Part shown: in pieces, positions 33,641 through 45,000 of the stretch | Layout: each line of letters begins with the position of its first letter | Numbering within the stretch: the first letter of the stretch is position 1 | Assembly (NCBI GenBank): GCA_963922205.1 | Contig: CAWUHX010000128.1 | Span: 682,001-746,000, forward strand | Direction of reading: 5' to 3' | DNA: 64,000 bases | Source: Romanomermis culicivorax | Lineage: Eukaryota; Nematoda; Enoplea; Mermithida; Mermithidae | Position numbers and translations under genes: made by a program | Notes under the pieces: model-generated | Told to the model about the DNA's origin: nothing | The model's database searches: none | What the model saw: the letters and a program-made list of their open reading frames with translations, nothing else

Positions 33641-34371
33641 GTACCTAAAAGTGATGCAGTCACGGAAGGAATTCTCAATGGGGCCCGAGGTCTGGGGCAG
33701 GACCATGCGACTTATTTTGGGCAAGGATATATTTTTTTGCAGAAAGACTTTATTCATATTTAAGATTTTATACGAACCATGCTACCTAGAACATAAGTCA
33801 ATCAATCTTAATTGACCAAAAAGTGAAGAGTTCGTTTAAACAAAATTGATCCAATTTCTCTATTGCATCCATCTTTTCGTTGACTTTGATCGTGTAAGCA
33901 TTACCTCGTAGCACCGTTGGTGTCTTCCTTTTGTTAATTTTTGAACAGAAAAAGCTGTTCACTCAATTGGTGTCATTGCAGCTGGTGCACATTATCTTAT
34001 AGCGTTATAATGATAAGTATCACAGTATATTTGTCAAAATTGTTGATTACTGTAATAATCTAAGTCTAAGTATAAGCCCAAGCTTAGGCTTGTGTACCCG
34101 TTGAATTCATGCTATACAACACAGTGTGTGTTTTCCTTTTGTTAATTTTTGAACAGAAAGAACGGTTCACTCAACTATACTCGTCGCAGCCGCGCGGCTG
34201 TTTAGCCAAAAAAGTATATTTTAGCTCCCGCGCGGCTGTTTAGCCAAGAAGGTATGTTTTCCTAAAGAGCCGCGCAGCCATTTAGCCGAGTTCGCTACAG
34301 CCGCACAGCTGTTTAGCTACTGCTGTTTTGTATACAGCCGCGCGGCTGTTTAGCCACTGCCTATCTTTGAT

Positions 34372-35610
34372 ATTGCGTATTTGTATTTGAAGAAAATGAA
34401 GATTTTTTCCACAAAATCTTTCCCCGGTCTTCACAAATTTTTGAACTTTGTGAACATAATTTTTTCATTCGGCATACGATTGAAACACCATCAGTTTGGG
34501 ACAGTTAAAGATATTGCTAATGATCCAAATTTTTGGTTGTTTTTCTGATTTTAAATGCTTCCAATACGATTTTTTGCATTTTGTAAAACTATGAAAAGTA
34601 ATTGGATTGACTACGAAATTAGACAACTTATCCAAGAAATAAATGTCGGAAGGATTCATTTTCCAGTGTGTTATATCAAAAATCCAAAAAAATCTATTTA
34701 CTAGTTTTGCTGCTTTGCCCAAATTTATGAAACATCGCTGACCTCATGCTGATTTTTTAGTTGCTTAGCAGATTGAAAAAATCCGTTTTTCATTTTTAAG
34801 GTTCTTCTCAGGTTCATTTTTCAAGCATGAACATCACCGGAAAAATCAAATTTTTAATCATGAAATAAGTGTTGGAAAGATTAATCTTGCAACGTTCCAG
34901 AGTATCAGGATTCAAAATTTTTTTCGGTGCTTCGCGCCGGAAGGAAGAATGATTGAATTGCAGTCTATGGTTTTTCATTTTGGCTAAGCACAGATATGTC
35001 AGCGGTTGAATTTTTATGCTGTGTGGGTTTTCCTCGCTTTGCCTTTTATCACCTTTTTGTTACCATTTATTTTGATAAATCTTATAATCTGACTCAAAAT
35101 CTATTTTTTGTTTCTTTCCTTCATTTTCGGTAAATTACTGACTGCAGAAGCGTGACTATGTTCAGAAAGGCTCAAAAATGCATAAATAAAGCATATTGAA
35201 ACATTTTTAATCGAAAAAAACGATATGGCGAAAATGGCGAAAAACATTTTGACCTCTTTCGCCAAATGCCAAAAGGGTCTCCGCAAAAAAACAATGGCCA
35301 CGATTTTTATGCAGGTAAGTTCGGTGAAAGTGTCTTTAATTATGTTTCTATCAAACTTTTGGCATGAAACTTTTTAAAGGTTTTTAATTATGTTTTTAAG
35401 GAGAAACAACTTTTTTGTGCCATTGGCACAAATTTCTTTATCCTTTTGTGCCAATTGGCACAAATGTCTGTGCAAAAAAACCACTGGAGCAATGTTTTTT
35501 GCGTGTGTGCTAACTGGCATAAGAAGTAAAAAAAATTTTTCTCGCTATGAACATACTGAAAACTGCGGGGAAAGGTTTTGGGTCAGAGGTTTGATAAAAA
35601 TATAATTACC
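34372..35610. mobile_element. Degenerate hairpin-family relic (GGCGAAA and GTGCC variants)
   Basis: Decayed interior with a hairpin remnant at 34925-34940. A terminal region with TTTCGCC/GGCGAAA repeats lies at 35225-35285, and one with TTTGTGCCAATTGGCACAAA at 35410-35470. From 35302 to 35480 it aligns with element D on both sides of H, but without H. No intact ends or duplication. Confidence 0.6.
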
Positions 35611-35611
35611 T

Positions 35612-36000
35612 ACCTGTAAGAGGTACAACCAGTTAGGGGGATGAACCCAAAATTTTGGGATGGGGGTCCCCAAAAATCCAATAAAAAGTTGGAAAACCCA
35701 GAAATTTCAAACATTTTCTCAAAGAAGACCAAAAATGCTACATACATTTTTCAAATTTTTCCGAGTTGGGGGACGGGGTTCCGACGGTTGGGTATAGGAT
35801 TCGATTAAGTTGGTTTTGTGTCTCCCTAATTACAGATATGACTAAAGCAGTGTCAGCGAAGGGGTCCCTATGACTACGACATGGCTAGCCGTATGACCGG
35901 CAAATTCTGTGGGAGGATCGCCTAATGGGTAGTCATATGACCTACGATTTCTGGGTGGTTTCTATAAGACTTCCCCCAAGTTATATGCGTAAATGCAGTT
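35612..36000. repeat. CATACATGTAA-family fragments
   Basis: Two adjoining pieces: a G-rich segment ending CTAATTACAGATATG (to about 35840), then one with ATGGCTAGCCGTATG and CCCCAAGTTATATG (to about 35990). Both resemble parts of 2721-3136. Confidence 0.5.
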
Positions 36001-36021
36001 CAAGAACTGAGAATCATAGAC

Positions 36022-36375
36022 GTGCTAGTTGTATGTTATAGTGTTGAATATAAATCAGGAAGTTATCACGTTGGTTTTCGAATAATCGGCTATGATGGAC
36101 ATAATTTTCATCTTTACCCAGAGATCCCAAATCAACTCATAACTCAAAGTAAATACTCCGAAGGCCAATATCAAAAAATTTTCTTTTACATAAGCAGAAA
36201 AATCTACATTGGGAACGAACCTCCTCAACACATAGTTTCCGCCTGTAATAGTAGGGTACTTGAAGCATTATCGGAAAAAGTTTTTTTTGTAAAATGTAAG
36301 CGCGCTAGCCTTTTCGATCATGCACACCTTTCTTGTTCTTCTATTGTACATAAGGTCTATTCCTGTCGCGAATAA
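36022..36375 (+). CDS. Unidentified 117-codon ORF
   Basis: Open for 117 codons with balanced amino-acid usage, unlike most ORFs here. Segments include GSYHVGFRIIGYDGHNFHLY and YISRKIYIGNEPPQHIVSAC. I do not recognise a family. GTAAG at about 36296 could be a splice donor. It lies between repeat copies, so it may be a fragment of a transposon-borne or captured gene rather than a host gene. Confidence 0.3.
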   Translation: MLVVCYSVEYKSGSYHVGFRIIGYDGHNFHLYPEIPNQLITQSKYSEGQYQKIFFYISRKIYIGNEPPQHIVSACNSRVLEALSEKVFFVKCKRASLFDHAHLSCSSIVHKVYSCRE

Positions 36376-36436
36376 ATTATGCTGATCATCAGACTGCCCC
36401 CTGCCCCATAGAGAGGGGTGTGAGGGAGTATTACAC

Positions 36437-37000
36437 GTACATGCACTGCATAGAAATTCTGCTGGGGATCAGCTAGGACAGGGGGTGGAATACAAAATTT
36501 TTTTTTATTCTTAACAGAGTGCTCCATGGGGAGGGGTATGAGGGGGGTATTACCCCTACCTAAAGTCCTTAAAAACGAGCACTGGCTGCCTAATTTAGAG
36601 ACAAAATGACGTGTTTAGTGGACATTTAGCTAACGCCACCCCCGCAAATTTTCAATTTTACCCCTACCTGAAAAATCTAACCTTGGGGACCTTTGATTCT
36701 TAATAATGAAAGGAAAGGTCTTAGAAAAGTCTTCTAATATCCAAACAGCATATTCCTACCCCTATATTAGTCAGGTATGTGAAATAATTTGCTTAGACAG
36801 CACTTTTTAAAGTTTTAATGTTACTCGTTTGGAATCAAGGATGCTTTATTTAGAAAAATTGTTAAACTGCAGCATCATTACCATTTTTATGACGACTTTC
36901 TCTTCTCTCTTGCTCATTTTCCTTCATCAACTTCTCTATCATTGCTGTTACTGGGAGAGTCAAATCTGCTGGGGGTCAAACCCCCCAAACCTCCTCCCGC
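36437..37000 (+). repeat. CATACATG-family copy with inserted repeat
   Basis: Starts near ACATGCACTGCATAG and ends near CTGCTGGGGGTCAAACCCC, matching 19767-20185. A copy of the TACCTAAAGTCCT repeat (about 36520-36700) interrupts it. Confidence 0.55.
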
Positions 37001-37002
37001 CA

Positions 37003-37150
37003 CTACCCTTACCTAAAGTCCTAAAAATTGATCACTGGTTGCCTAATTTTGAAACAAAATGACGTGTTTTGTGGACATTTAGCTAAACTACCGATTCAAA
37101 CTTGCAACTTTACCCCTACCTTAAAAATCTGACATTAAGGACCTCTGCTG
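37003..37150. repeat. Dispersed repeat containing TACCTAAAGTCCT, copy 3
   Basis: Matches 31120-31270 and 36560-36700 (CCTAAAGTCCTAAAAATTGA, TTTACCCCTACCT). An ATGTATGTATG-type microsatellite follows at about 37170-37230. Confidence 0.55.
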
Positions 37151-37332
37151 ATCATCATGATGATTTTTTACCATATTAATATACACATATATATTGTATG
37201 TGCATGTATGTATGTACGTATATACAAAGAGGGCCTCACAAAAAAAATGAGTTAAATTACTTGCCTTATTTGATGTATATTTTGTTCTTTTATTTCTGCA
37301 CATGACTGATCATTAATCGTCTTCGTCTTAAT

Positions 37333-38946
37333 TAGGGTTTCACACCGGGTACACGAATTACCCGGGTAGAATCATAGAAACGCAACCAGGTACCCGCGAG
37401 TAAATTCGGGTAATTGTTTGCATTAAAAATATCTAAGCATAGATGGTGTTGTATGTTGTTGATGTATGTGTAGAAACGTACGAAGTTCATATTGTGCAGT
37501 AACGTGCCCGTCTCCGCGTTTACACTATTTGTATACATAAACGGAAAACAATATACGCCAGCTTGTGTATACTAGTTAAATACATACTACCTAATTTTAG
37601 GAACGAGAGGGGGACGGAATTTTTTGCACACAGCAACCAAATTTCAGATTGTACAATCAAATTTCTTCAGAAAGTTTCACAGTGCAACCGAGAGCCTGAC
37701 GGTCATTTTGATTAGGTTATAAGGTTTACTGTCCGGACTCCGGAGATGCATTTTTATGCGTTTTAAAATGGAAAATATCGAAAGTTTTTCAGCGCTTGGC
37801 GCCGGTTTTCAGATCAATTATGATTCTTGGTATTATTTCTGTTGCGCGGTTCGAAAATTTCGACCAAACTTGTTTTTATTTCTTGTAAACATCAGCATGT
37901 TATGGATAAATGCTTGATCATGAATTTTTTTAAAAATTATTTGACGAAAATTAAGATTTTTTTCAATTAATTTCACAAAATCGTTTTGCTGTCCTCAAGA
38001 ATTTTAAGTTTTCGTGAGCATGAACTTTTTGCATTTGGACAATGATTAAAACACCATTATCATGACAGAATGGTAGAAGTTCTTGCCAGCTGAAGAATTC
38101 AAATTCTTGATTGCTTGCCTAATTTTCGAATTTTAAGTTTGGCCTTTCGTCAAGGAGGTATGTAGATATTCAAAAGATATAAAAAGAGATAAAAGAATAC
38201 AAAAAAAGATGAAAGAAAGAAAAGATAGAAATTAATTCATTCCTTCATTGATTATCTAGCCTTATTGAATATCAAAATCCAACATATTCATATCAGAGGT
38301 AAAATACCTGTGGCGTTTTTTTATGCTTAAAATTATTTTAAAACAATCTCTTTTGATGAATATTTATAATTAGTAAATTACTGGCCCAAAATGAAAACTG
38401 AGAAAATGATTTTTCAGACGTTTTAGAGGCCTCAAAATCAAGATTTTTGGGCTTTAGGCGCCGCACAAGTTACTTTTGTCAAACTTTCATTTTTCATCCA
38501 AAAATCAAGAAATTCACTTCTAAAACTCAAAAACTGGCGCGAACTGAATGAAATACAAGGAAATTAGCTTTTAATCATTTCTCTGATGAAATTAAGCGAA
38601 TTTATCAATTTTAGAGCGAGCAACTAGAAATTTATCTGTACAACCAAATTTTCTACCAAGTTGCACATTGCAACTTTCCCTGTGCAAAATATTTTGTGAA
38701 CAGGCAATAACAAGCTGCATTATCAATTTTGTTGATCTTCTTAAGGTTTATTCTGATTATTAATCTAGTCACGTAATATTCTATAAATTGATGAAAATTT
38801 GTGTTTTTTTATATTTCAGCGCAAAGTATATGTTACTATTTGCATATTATGGAATACTTACTTATATGTTGCTACTGTAATATGATCCGGGTATACCCGA
38901 ATTATTCGGGTACACGGGTATAAAATTTTCGCTGTGTGAAGCACTA
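37333..38946. mobile_element. hAT-like element with CCGGGTA ends
   Basis: Left end TAGGGTTTCACAC and right end GTGTGAAGCACTA are inverted repeats (11 of 13). They are flanked by a perfect 8-bp duplication, gtcttaat (37325-37332, 38947-38954). Subterminal repeats are CGGGTACACG, ACCCGGGTA and TATACCCG. The interior has hairpin-family remnants (near 37790 and 38455), which links it to the 24-31 kb family. No transposase ORF. Confidence 0.85.
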
Positions 38947-39078
38947 GTCTTAATTTGAATTCATTCTCTGTCGTTTTGACGATTTTTCTGGGATGTGTCG
39001 CATTTACTATAATATTCGACTTTTTCAGGTCATTAAAGAATGCTATCGCATTTTCAAGCATTATAAGATTTATTTGCC

Positions 39079-42000
39079 ATGGATAACGTAGAACTGTCCA
39101 CTGTCAATGGAATGTATAGTATCGACGCTACAAATTCTTCCAAATCGGTACCGAAAAATGGAAATTTTCGCACGAGTTCTGTATCAGCTTTAGATATCGC
39201 ACGTCGGTTGGCTGGCGGTCAAGATTGTGACGATTTATCGGACAATGAAGATCATTTTGCTCCTATTGTAAGTTTGATTTCATTGATAATACCCGTACCT
39301 TCATTTGAGAAATGGAATTTCTATTGCACTACGTCCAGTATTTTTATTCTGGCTCAATATCTTTTCTCAACCATGCTTATTTTGAGTTGAATGTAACGGG
39401 ACCCCAAGGTCTGGGGAATGGTCGGGTGTTTTTTTTGGGCCAGGGGTCACTGATTCTCCAAAATTTGGGGGGGGGAGGTCTGTGAGGGTAAAAGTGCCGT
39501 TTTTCACCAAAAAACGGTTCAAAAATAATAATTTTTGTTTAAAAAAATTGACAAAAACAAAAAAATTAAAAATTGACATTTATCAGTATTTTTTCCGGCC
39601 AAAATTATTGGTTTCCCTATAACTACCATATGGCTAGCCATAGGATCCGAAAATCCTGGGAGATCGTCCAATGGCTAGCCATATGGCTTACGATTTCTGG
39701 GGGGGAGCTTTTTTAGCACTCCCCCCTCCGCCCATTACATGTATGAATTCAACAACTTATGTAAATTGTCCAGACTCCCTTGATTCAACTATTCCAAGAA
39801 ACTTGTAAGCAACTCCTCTGCTAGTCATTAGCATTTTCATTCTTTGACAAATGTTCTGGCTTTCAACGAAGAATTATTTCACCTGAAATATCTTTTTTCA
39901 TCAGCTGATGTTTTCGATTCATTGCAAATATAATTTTTCTCTTTTTCAAATTTTAATCATGTGAATTTTTTCAGCTTGAATAAGCAGATTTTAATGTCTT
40001 CAAACTTGTCAGAATGAATTGGCTAGAATCTTGAATAGTGATGTGCGCCAGAAAAATTTCTATATCCGGATATCCGTATTTTTTTTGCACCTTCGGATAT
40101 CCGGATATATCCGGATATTTTTAATGTTGTTTGCAGAGGTAAAAAGAAGTCACATATTAAGTAATAATACACTGGGTCAACTACTATATATATGTTATAT
40201 AGTACTTTTTCAAACTGCAATATCTCTGGAAGTACTGTAGGAAAAGTAGTGTTGAGATATTTTATTGAATGTTCATAATGAAATTCATATCTGAACTTTT
40301 AACCGTTCATGTAGTGTCTTCCAAAACCGGCTCAGGGCTAAACCTCGTTTATAAATTTTTCCGGCAAATCTTTTATGCAGAGTTTTTAGCACAGTGCTAA
40401 TGAAACTAGAGCCGTCCTAATGGAAATTCTGTGACGCGTGCTAATGACTGAAAGAGAGAAATTTTTAAATGAAAGTTCGAGAGGAAAGTTAAAGATGTCA
40501 CAAATTGTGGTGAAAAATCAAGAATCGTTGTTTTCACAAATACCTTTGCGTTTCCGCATTCTCTTCGTCACTTTTGCTTAGTGAATGACTGTGGCTCGAA
40601 TCTGTATCAGTTCCGGCTCATACCACTTGGACAGTACTTGAATAATTTGAAAACAGTGGTTTTGACATATGCTGAAGCAAATCAGTAATAGTGAGTATCA
40701 AATACAATTATACGTTTTCTGAAAAAATCAATCGAGAACCAGTATTGAAGTTGAAATGCAGTTCCAGATACAATGAAAAGATGTAAATGATCGAAACAGA
40801 ATGCGAATTTAGCGATTCCTAAAAGAATTACTGTCAAACTAACCACTGAATAGTTACTTGTCGGTCAACTAATCAAGTGCATAAGATAAGAATAAGCTGA
40901 TATATCAAGCATGATTTCATGAGTCAATACAATAAAAGCATATTATCAGAATTGTCAAACTCGCACATTAGTTTGACATCAACAAAGTAACATTTGTCAA
41001 CAGTGCTAACTGTTCTAATGAAATATTTTTTCATTAGCACGAATGCTAATAAGACTCGTCCTAAAAAAACCCTGCTGAATAGTATATGATACTTTTATAA
41101 TTTGAACCTTTTGTTGTTCTGTTATTGGAACTTTGTGTAATAATGTAGCACCTAGTTTTTGTTTTTTTGTGTAATAATGTAGCACCAGTCTGTACCTGCA
41201 GGAAGGATGGCTCCTAGGACGGAACAGGTGGCAATAACCAAGCATGGCTCTGTGGGGGTGGTGCTGGTAATAGCGGCAGATGAAGTGGTCATGGCCATTG
41301 ATGTTAGCGTGACTGTTGTTGGGGGTACCGACATTGAGGCCATAGTCAGCAACAAGGTCATAGTTGTCATAGCCATCACAGGTTTTGGAATGGTAGGTTC
41401 AACATCCATCCCTGGGGCCGGAGGCAATGGAACTTTGAACTGCGTTTGGGGTGGTGGATTCTTGAGCGATTCCACGCAGTGTTGAATCTCTGCCTCGCGA
41501 TGCAATGGGCTGATGTAGTCAGTCAATTTTGGCGATGAATGGCAGAAAGTGTTTTGATAATTTCTCTCATAAAAGCCAGTAGAGTGAACTTGTCGGGTCT
41601 ATTCACTCTGGGTTCACTGATGAGGGGCTTTTCCTCGAAAATCTTGGTTGACTTGAATCTCTTCCACTGTTGTCTCCATGTGCAGATCTTCGTCGAAAAT
41701 GATCAGATATGCAAGGCAAAACGATTAAAAAACCTTTACTTCTTTTTTGAATAGTGAAAATATCCGGATATTTTTTCACATCCGGATATTCGTTTTCCAA
41801 AATATCTGTCCGGATATCCGACGCACATCACTAATCCTGAAGTTGAAATAATTTGGATGATTTAAACATGTGTATGCACTATGCAGTAATGAAAAGGTTC
41901 GAACTGCGCTCAGATTTTTTGCTGTTTGGTGCGAAAAAAGCACGTGAAAGAAAAATCTGCCTTCAGGAAAAGGGTTTTCAAAACATTGATTGATTCTGTA

Positions 42001-45000
42001 TCAGCACTTTGTTTAGCCTTAAAACTTAAACTGAAGGTACGGGTATATGTATATATTTATATGAATACAGGGCCGTGCACAAGGGGGGGGGGGCGCGGGG
42101 CGGCCGCCTCCCCCCATTGAGGCAGCATGCACACAGTATATCCGCATAAAATCAACATTTTTTGGGGCTATTCAGTAAAAAAACCTAGTCCGCCCCCCCC
42201 CCCCATGAAAAAATCCTGCGCACGGCCCTGTATGAATATATATATAAAAGTATATGGAAGTAGAAAGAAAGTAAAGCACGATGATTAAAATAAATATGCT
42301 GTGTCATATTATGAAATTTTGGTATTTTGAATTAGTGATGTCCCGGTACCACTTTTTCAGCCAGTAGCGGTGCGATTACAATGTTATATGTATGTATTAA
42401 CTATGTGTGTAACATGTCAAGTATGTATTTGAGATATATATGCTGATCTGCAAAGTCATAATTGTCGATCATTAAAATCCAATCAGTCAATGCAGATATA
42501 TAGTCTGCTATTTATAAAATGCTTGTAAATCGCAAAATGACAAATGTTAGCTTTCTTGTCCAAATCGCTTGCATAAAGCTTTTGTGCCATATTTTTCTTT
42601 CTCGAGAAATTGTTAAAGATTAATTGAGTATGATAAAAAAAGTTCAGTCCTATGTGACACAGAGTCAAGTAGTAAATCGTAAAAATAAAATATGTATTTT
42701 CTTTTCACTCCAATTATTTAAAGACACATTTCGGAGAAAAAAGGACTATAATAATAGCAGCAGAAATATGTGGTAGTCATCAAAATTGGCGATTAAAATG
42801 GATTCTGAAAAATTAATGTGAACATATACATGCTCCTGGAGTACTCTTATGGAATCGAAAACATAGTTATCGGAATCAAATATTGCTCAAATTTCCAAGC
42901 AAAAATGAAAATTTTTTATACTTCGGTTTAACACGATTTATTCATTAATTATATCATCATTTTTCAAAATTTGTGCGTTGTTGGCAAATTTCTCATTTCA
43001 CTTTTTCTTGACATTCTAAATTATTTTCTACATTACCCACATAGACTTTAATCCCACATATTCATCTCAATCTGCGAATTTCAGCACCCTTGTAGAAATA
43101 ACGCATCCTCATCAAACAAACTGCAAACAGTAAAGACAAAAACCCAAAATAAAAATAATAAACAACAATAATAGTATAGAACAACTACAAAAAATACTGC
43201 TAGAAACTGACCAATTCTATGGCATACTCGTTCTAGTCGAATTCAATGCCTGAATTATTTTAGTTTCATATGCCCAACTATTGAATAATGTTTAAATTTA
43301 TTTAAAACATCATTAGACATGAAATTAATTTTTTCATTATGAACTTGAGTACCGGCACCGGTACATCCTCGGTACCGGTACCATGGTCGCATCACTACTT
43401 TGAACTATTTTACTATTTTGTGTACTAATTAAAAAACGCATGGATTAATACGGAATCTTATTAGTCATCAACCAAATTCTTCATGTAAGGTCTGATTCCC
43501 ATAGAAATTTTATCGATGATTAGCGATAGTATTTAATTCAGCGTAACGTGAAGTACATTAGTATTTCTGCTACTCAAATGCAAAATTTTCGTATTTCTAC
43601 TGTCTAACATTCCATATAACTAATTAAAACTTGAGAATATTGCAGACTTTTTAATTTTTCTTTTGTGATTACTAGATGCATCGGGTACCCGATCCCGAAA
43701 TAGGACCCGAAATTACCCGACCATTTTGCTGGACCTGGACCCGGACCCGATATTCTCAAAATTTTGGACCCGGACCCGATATTTTCAAAATACCCGGACC
43801 CGAAAAAATTAACACAATTTTGATTCGGGTTTGATTAGTCTGTTTTTCCAGAAATGCTTCTAAATTAGAAAAATGAAACTTTTTGGCTTTCGTCAAACCA
43901 TAACTCACATAGAGCTAAAAATTAGTGGATTTATACAACTAGCCTTCAACAATTTTCTGAATGAAAAATCATACAGTAAAACCTTTCTGTGAACAATTTT
44001 GACAACAGTATTGGTTTCTTGTCATTTTTGAATTCAGTAGTAGTTTATTTTAAAAAAGTATAGTAATTCAGCTGAAATCAAATACTCACGTTGAAGAATG
44101 TAATGGCACATCAATTATTTATTATAATATGAAAAGTAACAAATAAAACTTTATTGTTTAGATCACTATGAGACTGACTTAGATTTAAAATGTATAAAAT
44201 GTATATATGAAAATATACACAAAGGTGAAAGTATGTCACACAAAATAGCGCAGGGTCGGTGCCACATCCGCTACCTAGTGCACATCCGCTACCTAGTGCA
44301 CATCCGCTACCTAGTGCACATCCGCTACCTTAGTCAGATCCGCTACCTAGTGCACATCCGCTACTTTTTGCAAAGGAATATATGTCACATTTACTTTTGC
44401 ATCGAATAACGTAGGCAAGATTCTATTATAAGAAAACATACAGTATGCATTTACAAATTATTAGGCTCATTTAAAACAACTCGCGATTTTTTACCAATTA
44501 GATGACGCATATACCGTAAAAAATGATGAATTTCATTCATTAAAAATTGGAAAACTGCGGTTGCAAAACATTTGCATCAAAAGTTTCTACTTGCCATATA
44601 TTACCCGTATTTTCTGTGAAAATGTTACATAAATTACGAATTCTATCGTCCAAAGCACTATATACTTCATCTCGTTGCTTTGGCATGTATGCGCCACGCC
44701 TTAGATTTCTAACACGAATTTGGTCGCGATTATGCATTGGTTGAAGTAAATGCAAGAAGTTGCGTACTGCCAAATGCATGTCACGAACCTCTGTCAGATT
44801 CAGACGGTTATGATAACCCTCAGCATGATTTGTTGTTCTTGTCCCTGGGTTATCCCAATGACTCCACATGGAAATGGGGAACTGGCCATGGATCCACGTT
44901 TGCTGAATATAATCAGAATGTGGACTGGTTTTTTTCTGTGAAATGTGGACTTGTTTTTTCTGTGACCCGAGATGCTTGTGTGGTCACTTTGATAGGTTAC

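Larger units (their letters stand above)
31634..34361. mobile_element. Element with CAGCCGCGCGGCTG ends and 10-bp TSD
   Basis: Terminal inverted repeats are GGCAGTRGCTAAACAGCCGC (19 of 20 identical between ends). Flanks are tatctttgat at 31624-31633 and 34362-34371, a perfect 10-bp match. Several copies of GCCGCGCGGCTGTTTAGCC occur within 160 bp of each end. A duplication of 8-10 bp fits MULE or hAT. Inside is a dead CR1/Jockey-like retroposon (about 32100-33640). Direct repeats of a segment with TCTTATAGCGTTATAATG flank it (about 31790 and 33990). Confidence 0.8.

Noticed and set aside
41152-41526. 124-codon Thr/Pro/Met-rich minus ORF
   Set aside because: Low-complexity composition, overlaps the end of a more protein-like frame, and no domain is seen; kept only as context.
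44265-44370. CRISPR-like array of regular short repeats
   Set aside because: Units are head-to-tail without spacers, recur inverted at the other end of the element, and the DNA is eukaryotic.
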